A DNA stretch of 64,000 bases from Advenella faeciporci (GTDB taxonomy: Bacteria > Pseudomonadota > Gammaproteobacteria > Burkholderiales > Burkholderiaceae_B). The stretch lies in assembly GCF_014652395.1 (NCBI RefSeq), contig NZ_BMYS01000013.1, forward strand, positions 26,599-90,598. Direction: 5' to 3'. Every line of letters starts with the position of its first letter. Position 1 is the first letter of the stretch. A program made the position numbers and the translations under genes. This document shows, piece by piece, positions 34,544 through 43,934 of the stretch. The notes under the pieces were generated by a model that saw nothing but the letters and a program-made list of their open reading frames with translations, searched no databases and was not told the DNA's origin.

Positions 34544-36727
34544 TTAATAAACCAGCTGCGCTCCCCCTTCGCAATCAAGTGAAATCAGCTTGGTTTCTAC
34601 CGTGAATACATCAACCCCCAGATTATCCAACAACTCACTCAGCATGCCTCCCAGCCCGTCCAAGGATGGGCTTAACAATCCGGTGATCAAGGCCAGTAGC
34701 GCTAACACATCCTCTTCATCCTCTTCATCCTCTTCATCCTGTTCAACTTCAGCCTCTCTCAAGTCATCAAGCACGTCGTCAATTTGACCAATACAGCCGG
34801 CAACCGTACCCCCTGTTATAACAGGGGCGGCACCCAGCAATGCAGTTGGTGTACATGGATCAAGATCCAAAAGCAGCCCTTTCAAAAGATTATTTACCAA
34901 CCCCACCAGCCCAGTAAGCAACTTTCCTTCCAACAAATCATTAGCCAGATCGCCAATAAGCCCACCCAAACCGGTCTTCAAGCTTTCCGCAATCTCATCC
35001 CTGACATCTTTACGACAATGCCAACCGGCCCAATTTTGCGGTACCGGATTGCATTTTTCCTCCTCTTCTTTATTTGCCAGCGTCGCATTCCACAGACTCT
35101 CCCCCGTTGCCTGGTCATCTCCCAGCACACCCTCGCCTCCTTTCAAAAGATTAACGGTTGCCTCCCAGATTAAATCATCCAGTGACTTGCCGACTGACAA
35201 CGGATTTACAAAAACCTCACTTTGTCCTTCAATATAATCTTTCCCGCCATCATCCTCATTGTCACCCTCATTGTCATCATCAGCCAACACATCAAATGCC
35301 GCTTTTGAATTCAGGCTTAACAAAACCTGTCCCAACACGCCTAGCGACGCCAGTTTTTTACTCCCCAAAGCCGTATCCCTGCAACTGAACGCAGAAGAAA
35401 AAACATGATCTTTGGTAATATCACCCGTACACAGGCCCAACACGGACGAAGCGGTTGTTATGTTTGCAATCGGATTTTTCTCTTCAGACGTGTCATTGCG
35501 TTCACATAAAGAATTTAAAGTAGCTTTGCCTGTAACCACTTCCAACGCTACTGGAATATTCACCTGCAGCCTTAACCAACCACTGTCATAGCCATCTTCA
35601 TCACACTCTCCGGCGGAATCCACACACAAATGCACAAATGCCCGCACCGATGCGCTGTATGCCGATGTCCCCTTCCCGCCAATCCCAATAGAAGCCGGTT
35701 CAATTACCTTCGCTTCCACAGAAGCTTTCAGAATACCCCCTATACCAAGCTTCAAAGGCACGTTAAGTGCATGCTTTTTTGTGGCCACATCCAGCACCAC
35801 ATCAAGAATATCGCCAATGCCTACTTCTGCATTTAACGCAGACTGTACAGAAGGCGCCATGATTTGGGCAAACAACCCCCGGCCATGAGTGCCTGAACCC
35901 AGGGGGATCTGCACGCCCAGATTATTTAACTCAGCCTTCACGTCCAGCAAACTGTCCAGCACCGCCGCAGCAATAAGATTTTGGTCTGCCGCCTTGACCG
36001 CAGCCACCACAATATCACCCAAGCCCACATTGGTATTAAGCAAAGCATTCAACTCCGCCACTGTCACCACGGCATCAAGGTCGATATCAGTATTTTTGAA
36101 CAGTTCTTCCAACAAGCCAGACGTTTTTATTTTGACATTGGCCAGCCCCTGATAACTGCCAACATTAGACCCGATGGCATCCAGACCAAGCTGCGTTAAT
36201 AAACCCGTTAACGCACCCTGCCCCAACGACAGCAAAGCAGGCGCAACGGAAAAAACCGCCACTGGCATGGTGCCTTTTTTAGCAATGGCATTTGCGGTAA
36301 TGGTTGCATCCACAGCAAAAGGCATAAAACCCAAGGCTTCATAGGTCAAGTCAACCAGTATGGCGTTATATTCTCCATTCACCGCAACCGCTTTAAAATG
36401 CCCTTCTTCGGGATATTGTTCGGGGTCCCAGGTTCCGCACAATACCGTCATTTCTGACAAAGTACCGTACCCGAAATTTTCTTTGATAATAGCTGCGGCC
36501 GCCTGCTGGGCCGGGTGCGAAGGCTGGTCGCAGGTTAATGTGCCAGATTTTTCAATAAGCTGGACCGCACTTAGGGAAGCCATGTCTGCGGCATTTTGCA
36601 GCTCCCGCTTCATGTAGAAGTAATAAGCCAGCTGGACACCGCCCAGCAAAATTAACCCCACCACCAGGGAAACCGCAATCGGTATAATGATTGAACCACG
36701 CTGGTGATTATTTGATAACGTTTGCAT
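34544..36727 (-). CDS. tadG: large TadG-like Flp pilus protein, paralogue 1
   Basis: A 727-residue protein. It opens with a short basic segment and a hydrophobic helix (RGSIIIPIAVSLVVGLILLG, about residues 11-30), then ELQNAADMASLSAVQ, the usual TadE/TadG-type N-terminus anchored in the inner membrane. The rest should be periplasmic; it is Leu/Gly-rich with repeated GLxxLL patterns, and carries a DEEDEEDEED stretch near residue 665 made by a 9-base DNA repeat. It ends LISLDCEGGAQLVY, which resembles the end of the neighbouring paralogue. TadG is a pseudopilin-like component needed for Tad fimbriae in some systems. ATG 36727 has AAGGTG in front. This is the last gene of the leftward tad locus, and a terminator lies upstream of it, so it may have its own promoter. 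Confidence 0.83.
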   Translation of the reverse strand: MQTLSNNHQRGSIIIPIAVSLVVGLILLGGVQLAYYFYMKRELQNAADMASLSAVQLIEKSGTLTCDQPSHPAQQAAAAIIKENFGYGTLSEMTVLCGTWDPEQYPEEGHFKAVAVNGEYNAILVDLTYEALGFMPFAVDATITANAIAKKGTMPVAVFSVAPALLSLGQGALTGLLTQLGLDAIGSNVGSYQGLANVKIKTSGLLEELFKNTDIDLDAVVTVAELNALLNTNVGLGDIVVAAVKAADQNLIAAAVLDSLLDVKAELNNLGVQIPLGSGTHGRGLFAQIMAPSVQSALNAEVGIGDILDVVLDVATKKHALNVPLKLGIGGILKASVEAKVIEPASIGIGGKGTSAYSASVRAFVHLCVDSAGECDEDGYDSGWLRLQVNIPVALEVVTGKATLNSLCERNDTSEEKNPIANITTASSVLGLCTGDITKDHVFSSAFSCRDTALGSKKLASLGVLGQVLLSLNSKAAFDVLADDDNEGDNEDDGGKDYIEGQSEVFVNPLSVGKSLDDLIWEATVNLLKGGEGVLGDDQATGESLWNATLANKEEEEKCNPVPQNWAGWHCRKDVRDEIAESLKTGLGGLIGDLANDLLEGKLLTGLVGLVNNLLKGLLLDLDPCTPTALLGAAPVITGGTVAGCIGQIDDVLDDLREAEVEQDEEDEEDEEDVLALLALITGLLSPSLDGLGGMLSELLDNLGVDVFTVETKLISLDCEGGAQLVY

Positions 36728-36925
36728 GGGGACACCTTTTTAGCAAAAACAAATCTTTTTTCGCTACTTTTATCAAGAAACCTGGCCTACATTTAACCTA
36801 TTAAAATACCGTTCTTGAAAGACGAAAAAATGTATCATTCTGTTAAATTATGCCATATTCCGCATCTTTTTCCCTATAGTCGTTGGCCCTAATTTCATTA
36901 ATGTCCAAAAAGAAAAACCAATAAA

Positions 36926-36957
36926 AAATGCCTGCAGGAATCACTTGCAGGCATTTT
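36926..36957 (-). terminator. terminator after the second TadG-like gene
   Basis: AAATGCCTGCA and TGCAGGCATTT form an 11-bp stem, with U-runs on both strands, 24 bases after the stop of the leftward gene that ends at 36981. Confidence 0.85.
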
Positions 36958-36980
36958 ATTTCTTGATAGTGACAAGGTGC

Positions 36981-39248
36981 TTAATAAACCAGCTGGGCGG
37001 GATCGCAATCAATGGCAAGAGCAGTAACTTCAGTACGCCCTACTTCAAGCCCCAATAAATTGTCTAGCACGGCAGTTAATACTGAACCGACACCGTTCAA
37101 GATGGGTTTCAGGACACTAACAATTGGATCTAATACAATACACAAAAGTCCACGACAACTATCTTCCACATTGACAGTAAGAATTGTGTCAACTACCTTT
37201 GGCTCAAACGAAGGGATATATTGTTGATTATCTGTTAATAGTGCAGTTAATCTATTTCTTACACATTGATTATAATCTCCTACAAGATTTTTAAAAATTC
37301 CTCTGCAAGAATCTCCAAAACCTAAGATATCGCCAAGGCTGTCTATTTTCTCTGTAGTATTATAAAAAACTTCCGTAAATGTTCCGTCTCTCTGACATTT
37401 TGATAATCCACACCATTCAACGACTGAATCTGGAATTACAAAATCTTCTTCCAGTAATTTAGGTAAGTAATCCTCATCACCCTCACTGCCTCTTCCCTTC
37501 GTTATTAACTCATTCGCTTTATTAATATCATAACGCCCCAACGCATCTTTCTCCGCTTCTTCCAGATACGTCAATACCATACCAGGTATCAGACTGTCAT
37601 TTTCATATGAACCATTCCATACCCAATCCTTTGGAAAGCTATTTGTATTAGGTGCCCTGAAAAGCCCACTTAATAATTCCAATACCCCATCGACTATCCC
37701 TTCAACCGTATCCCCTAAATTTAAAGAATTAGGATCAGTCTTTCCCGTCTCATCCACTGCCAAACCAGAAACCATACCGTCATCTTCCAAAGCGGGCACA
37801 TATAATTTACCTGACAACACAGGAATATGTAACAGCCTAATCAACTCGGGATTTGAATTTTTAAAAGAAGATATGTCATGACATGCCATTGTTGTTGAAA
37901 AAATATCATTTTCAGTCAATCCGCCCACACAAACATTAAGAATTCTGGATTTAACAGAAACATCCATAGTCGGCGGGTTTTTAGAGCATTGCAATTTTGT
38001 CAACTCACCCTCTCCAGAAACAACATCTACGGCAATAGGTAAATGAACACGGGTCCCCAACAGACCACTTACCAGTGGCGTAAGCAAACCACCCAGCAGG
38101 TTATCGGTATCAATATCCAGCCATAAACGAACCTGTGCGCTATACCCGGTTATACCTACCGGGCCAATAGCAATAACCGGGGGCTCCACGATTCTTAATT
38201 TTGCTTTCGCCAGCCCCAGTAAATTCAAATCCGGTATTTCAAGCGCATGACCATTAGCAGCCACAGCAATCGCTGTTTTCAGAAGATCACCCACCCCCAA
38301 CTTAACATCCAGGGCACCGCCTAATGGGTCGTTGCCACCAATTCCCAGAAACGCCAATAAACCAGGTTGATCTTTACCACCCCCCAAAGGAATTGCCGTA
38401 TCTAAAAGCTTAATTTCTTCTAATTCAATATTTACCAATTTCTGAGCAAGAACACCTAATTCCACAGCAGCTGCAGTACCCTGCCCAACCAATTCTGCGG
38501 ACGCATTAATTAACTGCAATACGGTCACATTATCAAGTTTAGCGACACCATTAGGCGTCAAGAGACCCAACTCGTTAATACCCACTCCCCCCAATAGGCC
38601 TAACAAGCCAGATGGAGTGATTGTCGCCCCTGCCAACCCGTTTGAGTCAAGTAAAGTCAAGGTACTGACATCCAGTCCCACCAATCCCAGCAAACTACCC
38701 AACGGTGCTTCATTATCAAACCTCAGCAACTGCGAACCCACCTGAAAAGCCGCAACAGGTTTACTACTTTTGGCGATGGCCTCAACTACAATGGTGGAAC
38801 CAAAAGAAAATGAAGAAAATGGTAGTGCATCATAAGTTATCTTCACATAAAGTGAATTGGTATCATCTTCTACCGTTGGCGTCGCAATAAAATGCCTTGG
38901 GTCTCCTGGCACCTGGTTTTCTTTCCATTTACCGCAGGTTACCTCCAACTGTGAATCGGATAAAACGCCATGAGATTTAAAATTTTCTCGTGCTGTTTGT
39001 TTGCCAATTTCCTCAGCCGCACTACAGTCAACATCTGCTATTTCCTTGCTATCAGACAACCATAACGCATTACTTAACGTCTGCACACCACTCAACGCCG
39101 CCAAATCAGCCGTATTCTGCAACTCTCTTTTCAAGTGAAAGTAATAACCCAGCTGGACACCACCCAGCAGTATCAATCCCACCAATAAGGAAACCACAAC
39201 CGGTACGATGATTGAGCCTCTCTGGCGATTAATAGCTGATTTTTTCAT
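36981..39248 (-). CDS. tadG: large TadG-like Flp pilus protein, paralogue 2
   Basis: A 755-residue paralogue of the gene at 34544. The N-terminal 50 residues are nearly the same (RGSIIVPVVVSLLVGLILLG; KRELQNTADLAALSGVQ). The middle shows the same order of blocks (IAKSSKPVAAFQVGSQLL; VGDLLKTAIAVAANGHALEIP) and the end is again DCDPAQLVY. The C-terminal half (about residues 480-720) differs and has more Cys, Asn and Lys; codons there are more A/T-rich than in paralogue 1. Likely an envelope pseudopilin/adhesin-like part of the Tad machine. It sits between the DUF3613 gene (326-base gap) and paralogue 1, with a terminator after it. Confidence 0.82.
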   Translation of the reverse strand: MKKSAINRQRGSIIVPVVVSLLVGLILLGGVQLGYYFHLKRELQNTADLAALSGVQTLSNALWLSDSKEIADVDCSAAEEIGKQTARENFKSHGVLSDSQLEVTCGKWKENQVPGDPRHFIATPTVEDDTNSLYVKITYDALPFSSFSFGSTIVVEAIAKSSKPVAAFQVGSQLLRFDNEAPLGSLLGLVGLDVSTLTLLDSNGLAGATITPSGLLGLLGGVGINELGLLTPNGVAKLDNVTVLQLINASAELVGQGTAAAVELGVLAQKLVNIELEEIKLLDTAIPLGGGKDQPGLLAFLGIGGNDPLGGALDVKLGVGDLLKTAIAVAANGHALEIPDLNLLGLAKAKLRIVEPPVIAIGPVGITGYSAQVRLWLDIDTDNLLGGLLTPLVSGLLGTRVHLPIAVDVVSGEGELTKLQCSKNPPTMDVSVKSRILNVCVGGLTENDIFSTTMACHDISSFKNSNPELIRLLHIPVLSGKLYVPALEDDGMVSGLAVDETGKTDPNSLNLGDTVEGIVDGVLELLSGLFRAPNTNSFPKDWVWNGSYENDSLIPGMVLTYLEEAEKDALGRYDINKANELITKGRGSEGDEDYLPKLLEEDFVIPDSVVEWCGLSKCQRDGTFTEVFYNTTEKIDSLGDILGFGDSCRGIFKNLVGDYNQCVRNRLTALLTDNQQYIPSFEPKVVDTILTVNVEDSCRGLLCIVLDPIVSVLKPILNGVGSVLTAVLDNLLGLEVGRTEVTALAIDCDPAQLVY

Positions 39249-39574
39249 GGTGAAACCTTTTAAACTAACCTATTTTCCCTATATTTAAAGGAAACGTGCC
39301 TTCTTGAAAACCACACCGCTTCAAAATAAAAACAGTGGTTTTCAATACATAATGATGCTTTTCTGGCAAATGGATACAAACGGCTGATGTTACAGGAGCC
39401 AAATATTTTCTGTAAACCCCCTGCAGCTTTACCATCAGTAAAACTGGGGTGTTTCAATGCAGTAATAGCGGCATATTTAATATGGCAACATACCGCTATA
39501 ACCCTTTTATCCCCGCCCTGATATTCAGTCATGTTTTACACGGGGATACGCCAACTCAAACCACTACCACCGGT
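39249..39574. other. gap inside the tad locus, no gene seen
   Basis: A 326-base stretch between the TadG-like paralogue 2 and the DUF3613 gene. The only frames are short and unlike any family. It probably holds a promoter for the TadG-like gene; no clear element was picked out. Confidence 0.45.
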
Positions 39575-39955
39575 TCATTCACCCGGATCGTCAATCTTTT
39601 CTTCAAACCATTCTGGAATAGCATGATTAAAGCTGTCCAGGTAGCGATCCCAGGCGATGGTGGCGGTGGCGCCCAGCATGGTGTGTGGCGTACCAGGGCG
39701 GTTGGGGTCGGCTTGCATGGCCATCAGTGAGCGGGTGGTTTTACCCAAAGGCTCGGGCGGTACGTATACATACAGTGATGTATCTTCAGAAAAGGTTTTG
39801 GATTCCGGAAACGCATGGGTTTTCTTGCTGGGCTGATGCGGGTTGACGCCCGTACCCGGTACATCCAGGGGTGCCGTTACTGCACCCTGGGCCATGGCCA
39901 GTCCCGGCATGCATAAAGCGGTAAATAGCACTGCACGAACATTCAGTAAATTCAT
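39575..39955 (-). CDS. DUF3613 periplasmic protein of the tad locus
   Basis: A 126-residue protein with a signal peptide (cleavage likely after GLAMA, about residue 22). The mature part ends in a conserved block (TRSLMAMQADPNRPGTPHTMLGATATIAWDRYLDSF, about residues 74-109), which I recognise as DUF3613, a short family found beside tad genes in beta- and gammaproteobacteria. Its role in the pilus is unknown; a periplasmic assembly or lipoprotein-partner function is plausible. ATG 39955 has AAGG in front. It is 27 bases downstream of the TadD-like gene, hence the same transcript. Confidence 0.75.
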   Translation of the reverse strand: MNLLNVRAVLFTALCMPGLAMAQGAVTAPLDVPGTGVNPHQPSKKTHAFPESKTFSEDTSLYVYVPPEPLGKTTRSLMAMQADPNRPGTPHTMLGATATIAWDRYLDSFNHAIPEWFEEKIDDPGE

Positions 39956-39982
39956 GGTTATAAACCTTTAAAAATAGCTTGA

Positions 39983-41968
39983 TTACTTCCGTTTAAGAAT
40001 GAAGTCACCACCAACAATAGAGACGTCATCCAGAATAGAGCGGTCAATGGCACTGGTGCTGCCTTTTGATCTGGCTGTCGGAATGGCTTGCGTTTGCGCC
40101 ACTGGTTTTTTGCTGGCCGCAGCCTGGGCCAAACGTTTTTCTTCAGCCTGTTGCTGGGCCAACTCTGCCTGGCGTTGCTGTTCGGCTTGTTGCTGCGCCA
40201 ATTCGGCCTGGCGTTGCTGTTCGGCCTGTTGTTGCGCCAATTCGGCCTGGCGTTGCTGTTCGGCCTGTTGCTGCGCCAATTCTACCTGGCGTTGCTGTTC
40301 GGCCTGTTGTTGCGCCAATTCGGCCTGGCGTTGCTGTTCGGCCTGTTGCTGCGCCAATTCTACCTGGCGTTGCTGTTCGGCTTGTTGCTGCGCCAATTCA
40401 GCCTGGCGTTGCTGTTCGGCTTGTTGCCTTGCCTCTTCAGCCTGGCGTTTTTCTTCAGCCTGCTGTTGCGTAACAGGTGGCCAGACAAATGCGGGTTGCA
40501 TCATGGCAATCGGGTCATTAGTGGGCGGAGCCATCTCCAGGGGTGCCTCGTTACCCCGAACCAATTGCTGTTGAGATTGGGCTTCCTGTTGGGCTTGAGC
40601 CTGGGCCAGCTGGCGTTTTTCTTCAGCTTGCTGCTGGGCCAACTCAAGCTGACGTTTTTCTTCGGCCTGTTGCTGGGCCACTTCAGCCTGACGTTTCTCT
40701 TCAACCTGCCGTTGGGCCAGTTCTGCCTGACGTTGCTCTTCAGCTTGCTGTCGGCTTACTTCGGCCAGGCGTTTTTCTTCGGCCTGTTGCCCGGCCAATC
40801 CAGCCGGAGTAGGTCCTTGTGGTACGGGTGGCCAGGCAAACTCAGGCTGCATCATGGCAATCGGGTCATTGGTGGGGGGAGCCATTTCCAGTGGCTGCTC
40901 GTTGCCCCTGACCAGTTGTTGCGGTTGTGGCGCTGTATGTGCTGGTTCAGTCGCCCGGGCCACCTGTTGCTCTACATTAACCAGTTGGGGTTCTGGTTCA
41001 GGCTGTATCCGGGCTTGCGGCTGTGCATCGGGCCGGGGCTGGATATCAGCCGGAAGCGGCGCACTGGCTGGCAACTGCAAATCAAACGCTTGCTGTTGGC
41101 TATTTTGTGCCTGATTCAGGCGCGAAGCCGAAACGACCTCATCCTGTTTTTTTTTAACTTCGTCTGAAGAGGCCCTAAGGTTGTTGACACCCCTGACCTG
41201 GTTGCCATCATCACGGGATGACGCATTGCCGGACGCCTGTATGGGGGCAGGCGGCAAGCGACGCACCTGATCGGCAATTGCGTAAATTTCCTGCCGGGCC
41301 TGCTGGCCAAGATTGGCGCTTTGCATCACCTGCTCGGCAGCGGGCGTGGCACCTCTTACCAAAAGGTAAAGCGCCATATTGCTTAACACCTTGGGATTTT
41401 GTGGCATTAATTCAGCGGCCTTGCCAATCGGAATACGGGCGCCTTCAAGATCCCCCAACCGCATTCTGGCATAGGCAAGATCGCTAAGAATAACGGCATC
41501 GGACGGGGCTGCTGACGACGCATTTTCCAGGTTTTTGGCCGCTTCGGCAAAATCGCCACGCTGGCCGGCCATTAAGCCAAGACCGTGCCAGGCCTGGGCC
41601 TTTTGACGGGTTTTGGTCAGGCGACGGTAAATTTCCTCGCTTTGCGCATGCTGGTCTGTCTTTCTAAGAGCTTCGGCCCGCAAAATTTCCACATCGGGCG
41701 ATTTGCCGTATTTGACATCATGTTCATCTATAAACGCCAAAGAGGCGAAATAACGCCCCTGATCTTGCGCTTCTTTAATGGTCATGATTAACAATTGTTC
41801 TTTTTCGGGCGCTTTCTTGCGAGCGTCATCCATTTCCTGACGCTGAACCATGGCCTGTTCCTGCTGTTGCTCTTCCATCAGCCGCCAGGCCGAATCCGAA
41901 GAACTGTTCACACATCCTGCCAATACACCTGCACATGCAATCGCTGTTGCTTTCTTCACCAACTTCAT
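39983..41968 (-). CDS. tadD: TadD-like TPR lipoprotein with extended Gln/Glu repeat tail
   Basis: A 661-residue protein, much longer than usual TadD (250-300). Lipobox LAGC gives acylated C19. Residues 60-230 are TPR-like helices (AQAWHGLGLMAGQRGDFAEAAKNLENA; ILSDLAYARMRLGDLEGA; PKVLSNMALYLLVRGATPAAEQVM), the TadD part, which assists the secretin. Residues 235-360 are Pro/Gln-rich. From 360 on there are charged Q-A-E-E-K-R-Q heptad-like segments, and the block PLEMAPPTNDPIAMMQP occurs twice. Seven exact-length 13-residue units QAEQQRQ(A/V)ELAQQ cover 516-606. The tail should be a long coiled coil. It lies six bases downstream of tadC. Confidence 0.85.
   Translation of the reverse strand: MKLVKKATAIACAGVLAGCVNSSSDSAWRLMEEQQQEQAMVQRQEMDDARKKAPEKEQLLIMTIKEAQDQGRYFASLAFIDEHDVKYGKSPDVEILRAEALRKTDQHAQSEEIYRRLTKTRQKAQAWHGLGLMAGQRGDFAEAAKNLENASSAAPSDAVILSDLAYARMRLGDLEGARIPIGKAAELMPQNPKVLSNMALYLLVRGATPAAEQVMQSANLGQQARQEIYAIADQVRRLPPAPIQASGNASSRDDGNQVRGVNNLRASSDEVKKKQDEVVSASRLNQAQNSQQQAFDLQLPASAPLPADIQPRPDAQPQARIQPEPEPQLVNVEQQVARATEPAHTAPQPQQLVRGNEQPLEMAPPTNDPIAMMQPEFAWPPVPQGPTPAGLAGQQAEEKRLAEVSRQQAEEQRQAELAQRQVEEKRQAEVAQQQAEEKRQLELAQQQAEEKRQLAQAQAQQEAQSQQQLVRGNEAPLEMAPPTNDPIAMMQPAFVWPPVTQQQAEEKRQAEEARQQAEQQRQAELAQQQAEQQRQVELAQQQAEQQRQAELAQQQAEQQRQVELAQQQAEQQRQAELAQQQAEQQRQAELAQQQAEQQRQAELAQQQAEEKRLAQAAASKKPVAQTQAIPTARSKGSTSAIDRSILDDVSIVGGDFILKRK
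40151..40423 (-). repeat. seven 39-bp tandem repeats in the TadD-like gene
   Basis: Seven in-frame units of 39 bases encode QAEQQRQ-x-ELAQQ with A or V at the variable place (A,V,A,V,A,A,A). The unit is a multiple of three, so copy number can change without losing frame. The repeat also opens long false frames on the plus strand. Confidence 0.93.
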
Positions 41969-41973
41969 AACTT

Positions 41974-42987
41974 TTAACCACCTCCCATTCGAGATAATCC
42001 GCGGAACACGGCAATAAAGCCAGAACCTGCGGTCACAATCATTAACGCGGGCAGCAAGGTCAACACCATGACCCCGGTCATCTTGACTGTCAATTTGCCA
42101 ATTTTTTCTTTCAATCCTGAACGGCGCTGCTCACGCAGGCGTTCACTAAAACGCGTCAGGGGTTCCTGTACGGCGCCACCATGCTTGTCCACTTGCGCAA
42201 TCAAGTGGCAAATGGCCGTCAGGTCATCATTGTCCATGCCGTTAATCATGCGATCCATGGATTGCTCGCGCGGCATGCCACGATTATACTGCTCTACCGC
42301 GACCTCCAGCTCCAAGCTTAAGACAGGGAATACCGCCTTGAAATCTTTCACGATAATATAAAGGCTCTGGTCCATTGACATGCCCACACCCTGTAACAGG
42401 CGCAACAGGTCAACCAGCAGCGGCAGTTCATCATCAACCGCTTTCTTGCGTTGGTTAACCCGCCTCATCAACACCCATTTGGGCACCATCCAGCCCAGTG
42501 CAAAGCCAAAGAAAATGGAAAGCACATAGCTCATTAAATGACCGCCCATGATTTCCACAGGTCCCGCCACGAACAGCAAAATCACCGGCAGACCAATAGA
42601 CAAAACAGCCCGTACAAACGAGAACAAGGCTTTTGCCTTGCCGTAGTCTTCAAAACCCGCCAATTCAAGGTAAGCCTTGTCTTCTTCAGCCAGCAAGACA
42701 TCGCCAAAGCGGCCCTGGCCCCATCGCGCGCCCAATTCCGTTGCTTTCACAACAGCACTTTCCAAACGCGGGCTTTCTTCTTCCGCCTGGCCTTGGGCTC
42801 CGGGAAAGGCCAATGTCCCGACCCGCTCCCGTTTGTGCAGGATGTCCTCGACCTGGTCTTTGCTTTTTTCCTGGCGCACCATGGTTTCAATCAGGTATAT
42901 CGCCACCACCAGAGCGGCAATGGCCAGCAGCACCAATGCACCTGCCTGCAGGCCTTCGGGGCTGATAATACTTGTTAAATCCGGCAT
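41974..42987 (-). CDS. tadC: TadC, inner-membrane platform protein of the Flp pilus
   Basis: A 337-residue T2SS-F (GspF-like) protein with hydrophobic segments near residues 15-35, 110-150 and at the C-terminus (LTVKMTGVMVLTLLPALMIVTAG). It should form with TadB the membrane platform on which ATPase TadA acts. The start ATG 42987 (MPDLTSIISPEGLQAG) has GAGGG eight bases upstream; a longer open frame to 43098 runs into tadB and has an unlikely Gly-rich start. Cytoplasmic T2SS-F domain about residues 165-295 (LLVDLLRLLQGVGMSMDQSLYII). It lies 14 bases after tadB. Confidence 0.93.
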   Translation of the reverse strand: MPDLTSIISPEGLQAGALVLLAIAALVVAIYLIETMVRQEKSKDQVEDILHKRERVGTLAFPGAQGQAEEESPRLESAVVKATELGARWGQGRFGDVLLAEEDKAYLELAGFEDYGKAKALFSFVRAVLSIGLPVILLFVAGPVEIMGGHLMSYVLSIFFGFALGWMVPKWVLMRRVNQRKKAVDDELPLLVDLLRLLQGVGMSMDQSLYIIVKDFKAVFPVLSLELEVAVEQYNRGMPREQSMDRMINGMDNDDLTAICHLIAQVDKHGGAVQEPLTRFSERLREQRRSGLKEKIGKLTVKMTGVMVLTLLPALMIVTAGSGFIAVFRGLSRMGGG

Positions 42988-43001
42988 ATTATTTCCCTCA
43001 T

Positions 43002-43934
43002 TTATATGGACTTGGCGAGGCGATAGAGCCAATAAGAACCGGATATCTGTAAAACCACCGCCCCCACCAGCATCATTTTGCCTGCCGGATCTTCCCACAT
43101 GCCCATGAACAGGGCATTATTGAACACCAGAATAAAACAGGCCAGCCCCACCGGTAACAGGGCCAGCACCCATGCCGACAGGCGCAGCTCGGCCGACATG
43201 GCTTTCATTTCCGCACGGGCCTGTTCAAGGTCACGCATAAACGCAGACATCCGCTCCAGCACCTGGTCACTGCGGCCGCCATATTTCAGGGCCACGCCTA
43301 TGACGGAAGCCAGTAGATATAATTCATGCAGGCCATACTGGCGCGACACATAATGCAGGGCAACGTCAATTTCTTTGCCCGAGCGATTCAGGCTAACCGT
43401 ACGGTCTATCACATCCCGCAGGGGTAACTCGGTGCCTGCCGCCGCGTTATGGAAAGCCGCCCCCATACTGTTACCGATCGTCATCATGCGCACCACCCGA
43501 TCTAAAAAGTCGGGCAACTGGCGTACCAGGTTCTTGCGCAGTGTTTCGGCCTTCAGCCATAAACGGAATAAAGACAGGGCAAGCAGCAGGACAAATGCGG
43601 CACCTGCAGCAATCATGCCTCCAAAAACCCCAGCCAGCAGGGTGGGTATCAGGATAATTAGCCAGAACGTGACATAGAACATGGTAGTGGGCACCACACC
43701 GGCCCGCAGTAAAAACTCATTCCAATTCCGTGGCCCACCCTTCCAGACCTTACGCTGGCGTATGGCCTCGTCTTCTGCGCTTTCTTCCTGCCCTAAACGG
43801 CGCTCCAGTTGTGCCAGCACAAACTGGTCTTTGGTATCTTTTTTGCCTTGCTGCCTGGCACCCAACAGCAGCACTAACGCCAGAACAAGCAAAACCAGGG
43901 CCATCAGCGCCAATAAAACCACACTACTGCTCAT
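43002..43934 (-). CDS. tadB: TadB, inner-membrane platform protein of the Flp pilus
   Basis: A 310-residue T2SS-F family protein with an N-terminal helix (VVLLALMALVLLVLALVLLL), two central helices (YVTFWLIILIPTLLAGVFGG) and a C-terminal pair (LSAWVLALLPVGLACFILVF). The cytoplasmic domain includes LPDFLDRVVRMMTIGNSMGAAF and EQARAEMKAMSAE. Partner of TadC; the two probably form a heteromeric platform. Its ATG at 43934 overlaps the tadA stop by one base, so translation is coupled to the ATPase. Confidence 0.93.
   Translation of the reverse strand: MSSSVVLLALMALVLLVLALVLLLGARQQGKKDTKDQFVLAQLERRLGQEESAEDEAIRQRKVWKGGPRNWNEFLLRAGVVPTTMFYVTFWLIILIPTLLAGVFGGMIAAGAAFVLLLALSLFRLWLKAETLRKNLVRQLPDFLDRVVRMMTIGNSMGAAFHNAAAGTELPLRDVIDRTVSLNRSGKEIDVALHYVSRQYGLHELYLLASVIGVALKYGGRSDQVLERMSAFMRDLEQARAEMKAMSAELRLSAWVLALLPVGLACFILVFNNALFMGMWEDPAGKMMLVGAVVLQISGSYWLYRLAKSI

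Noticed and set aside
39260..39532. 90-codon minus-strand frame between the TadG-like and DUF3613 genes
   Set aside because: No recognisable motif, unusual residue content and no good start.
40088..41167. Long plus-strand open frames (up to 359 codons) opposite the TadD-like gene
   Set aside because: They arise because the 39-bp repeat is open in several frames; the translations are low-complexity Leu/Phe/Cys-rich shadows, and the minus-strand protein has a lipobox and TPRs.
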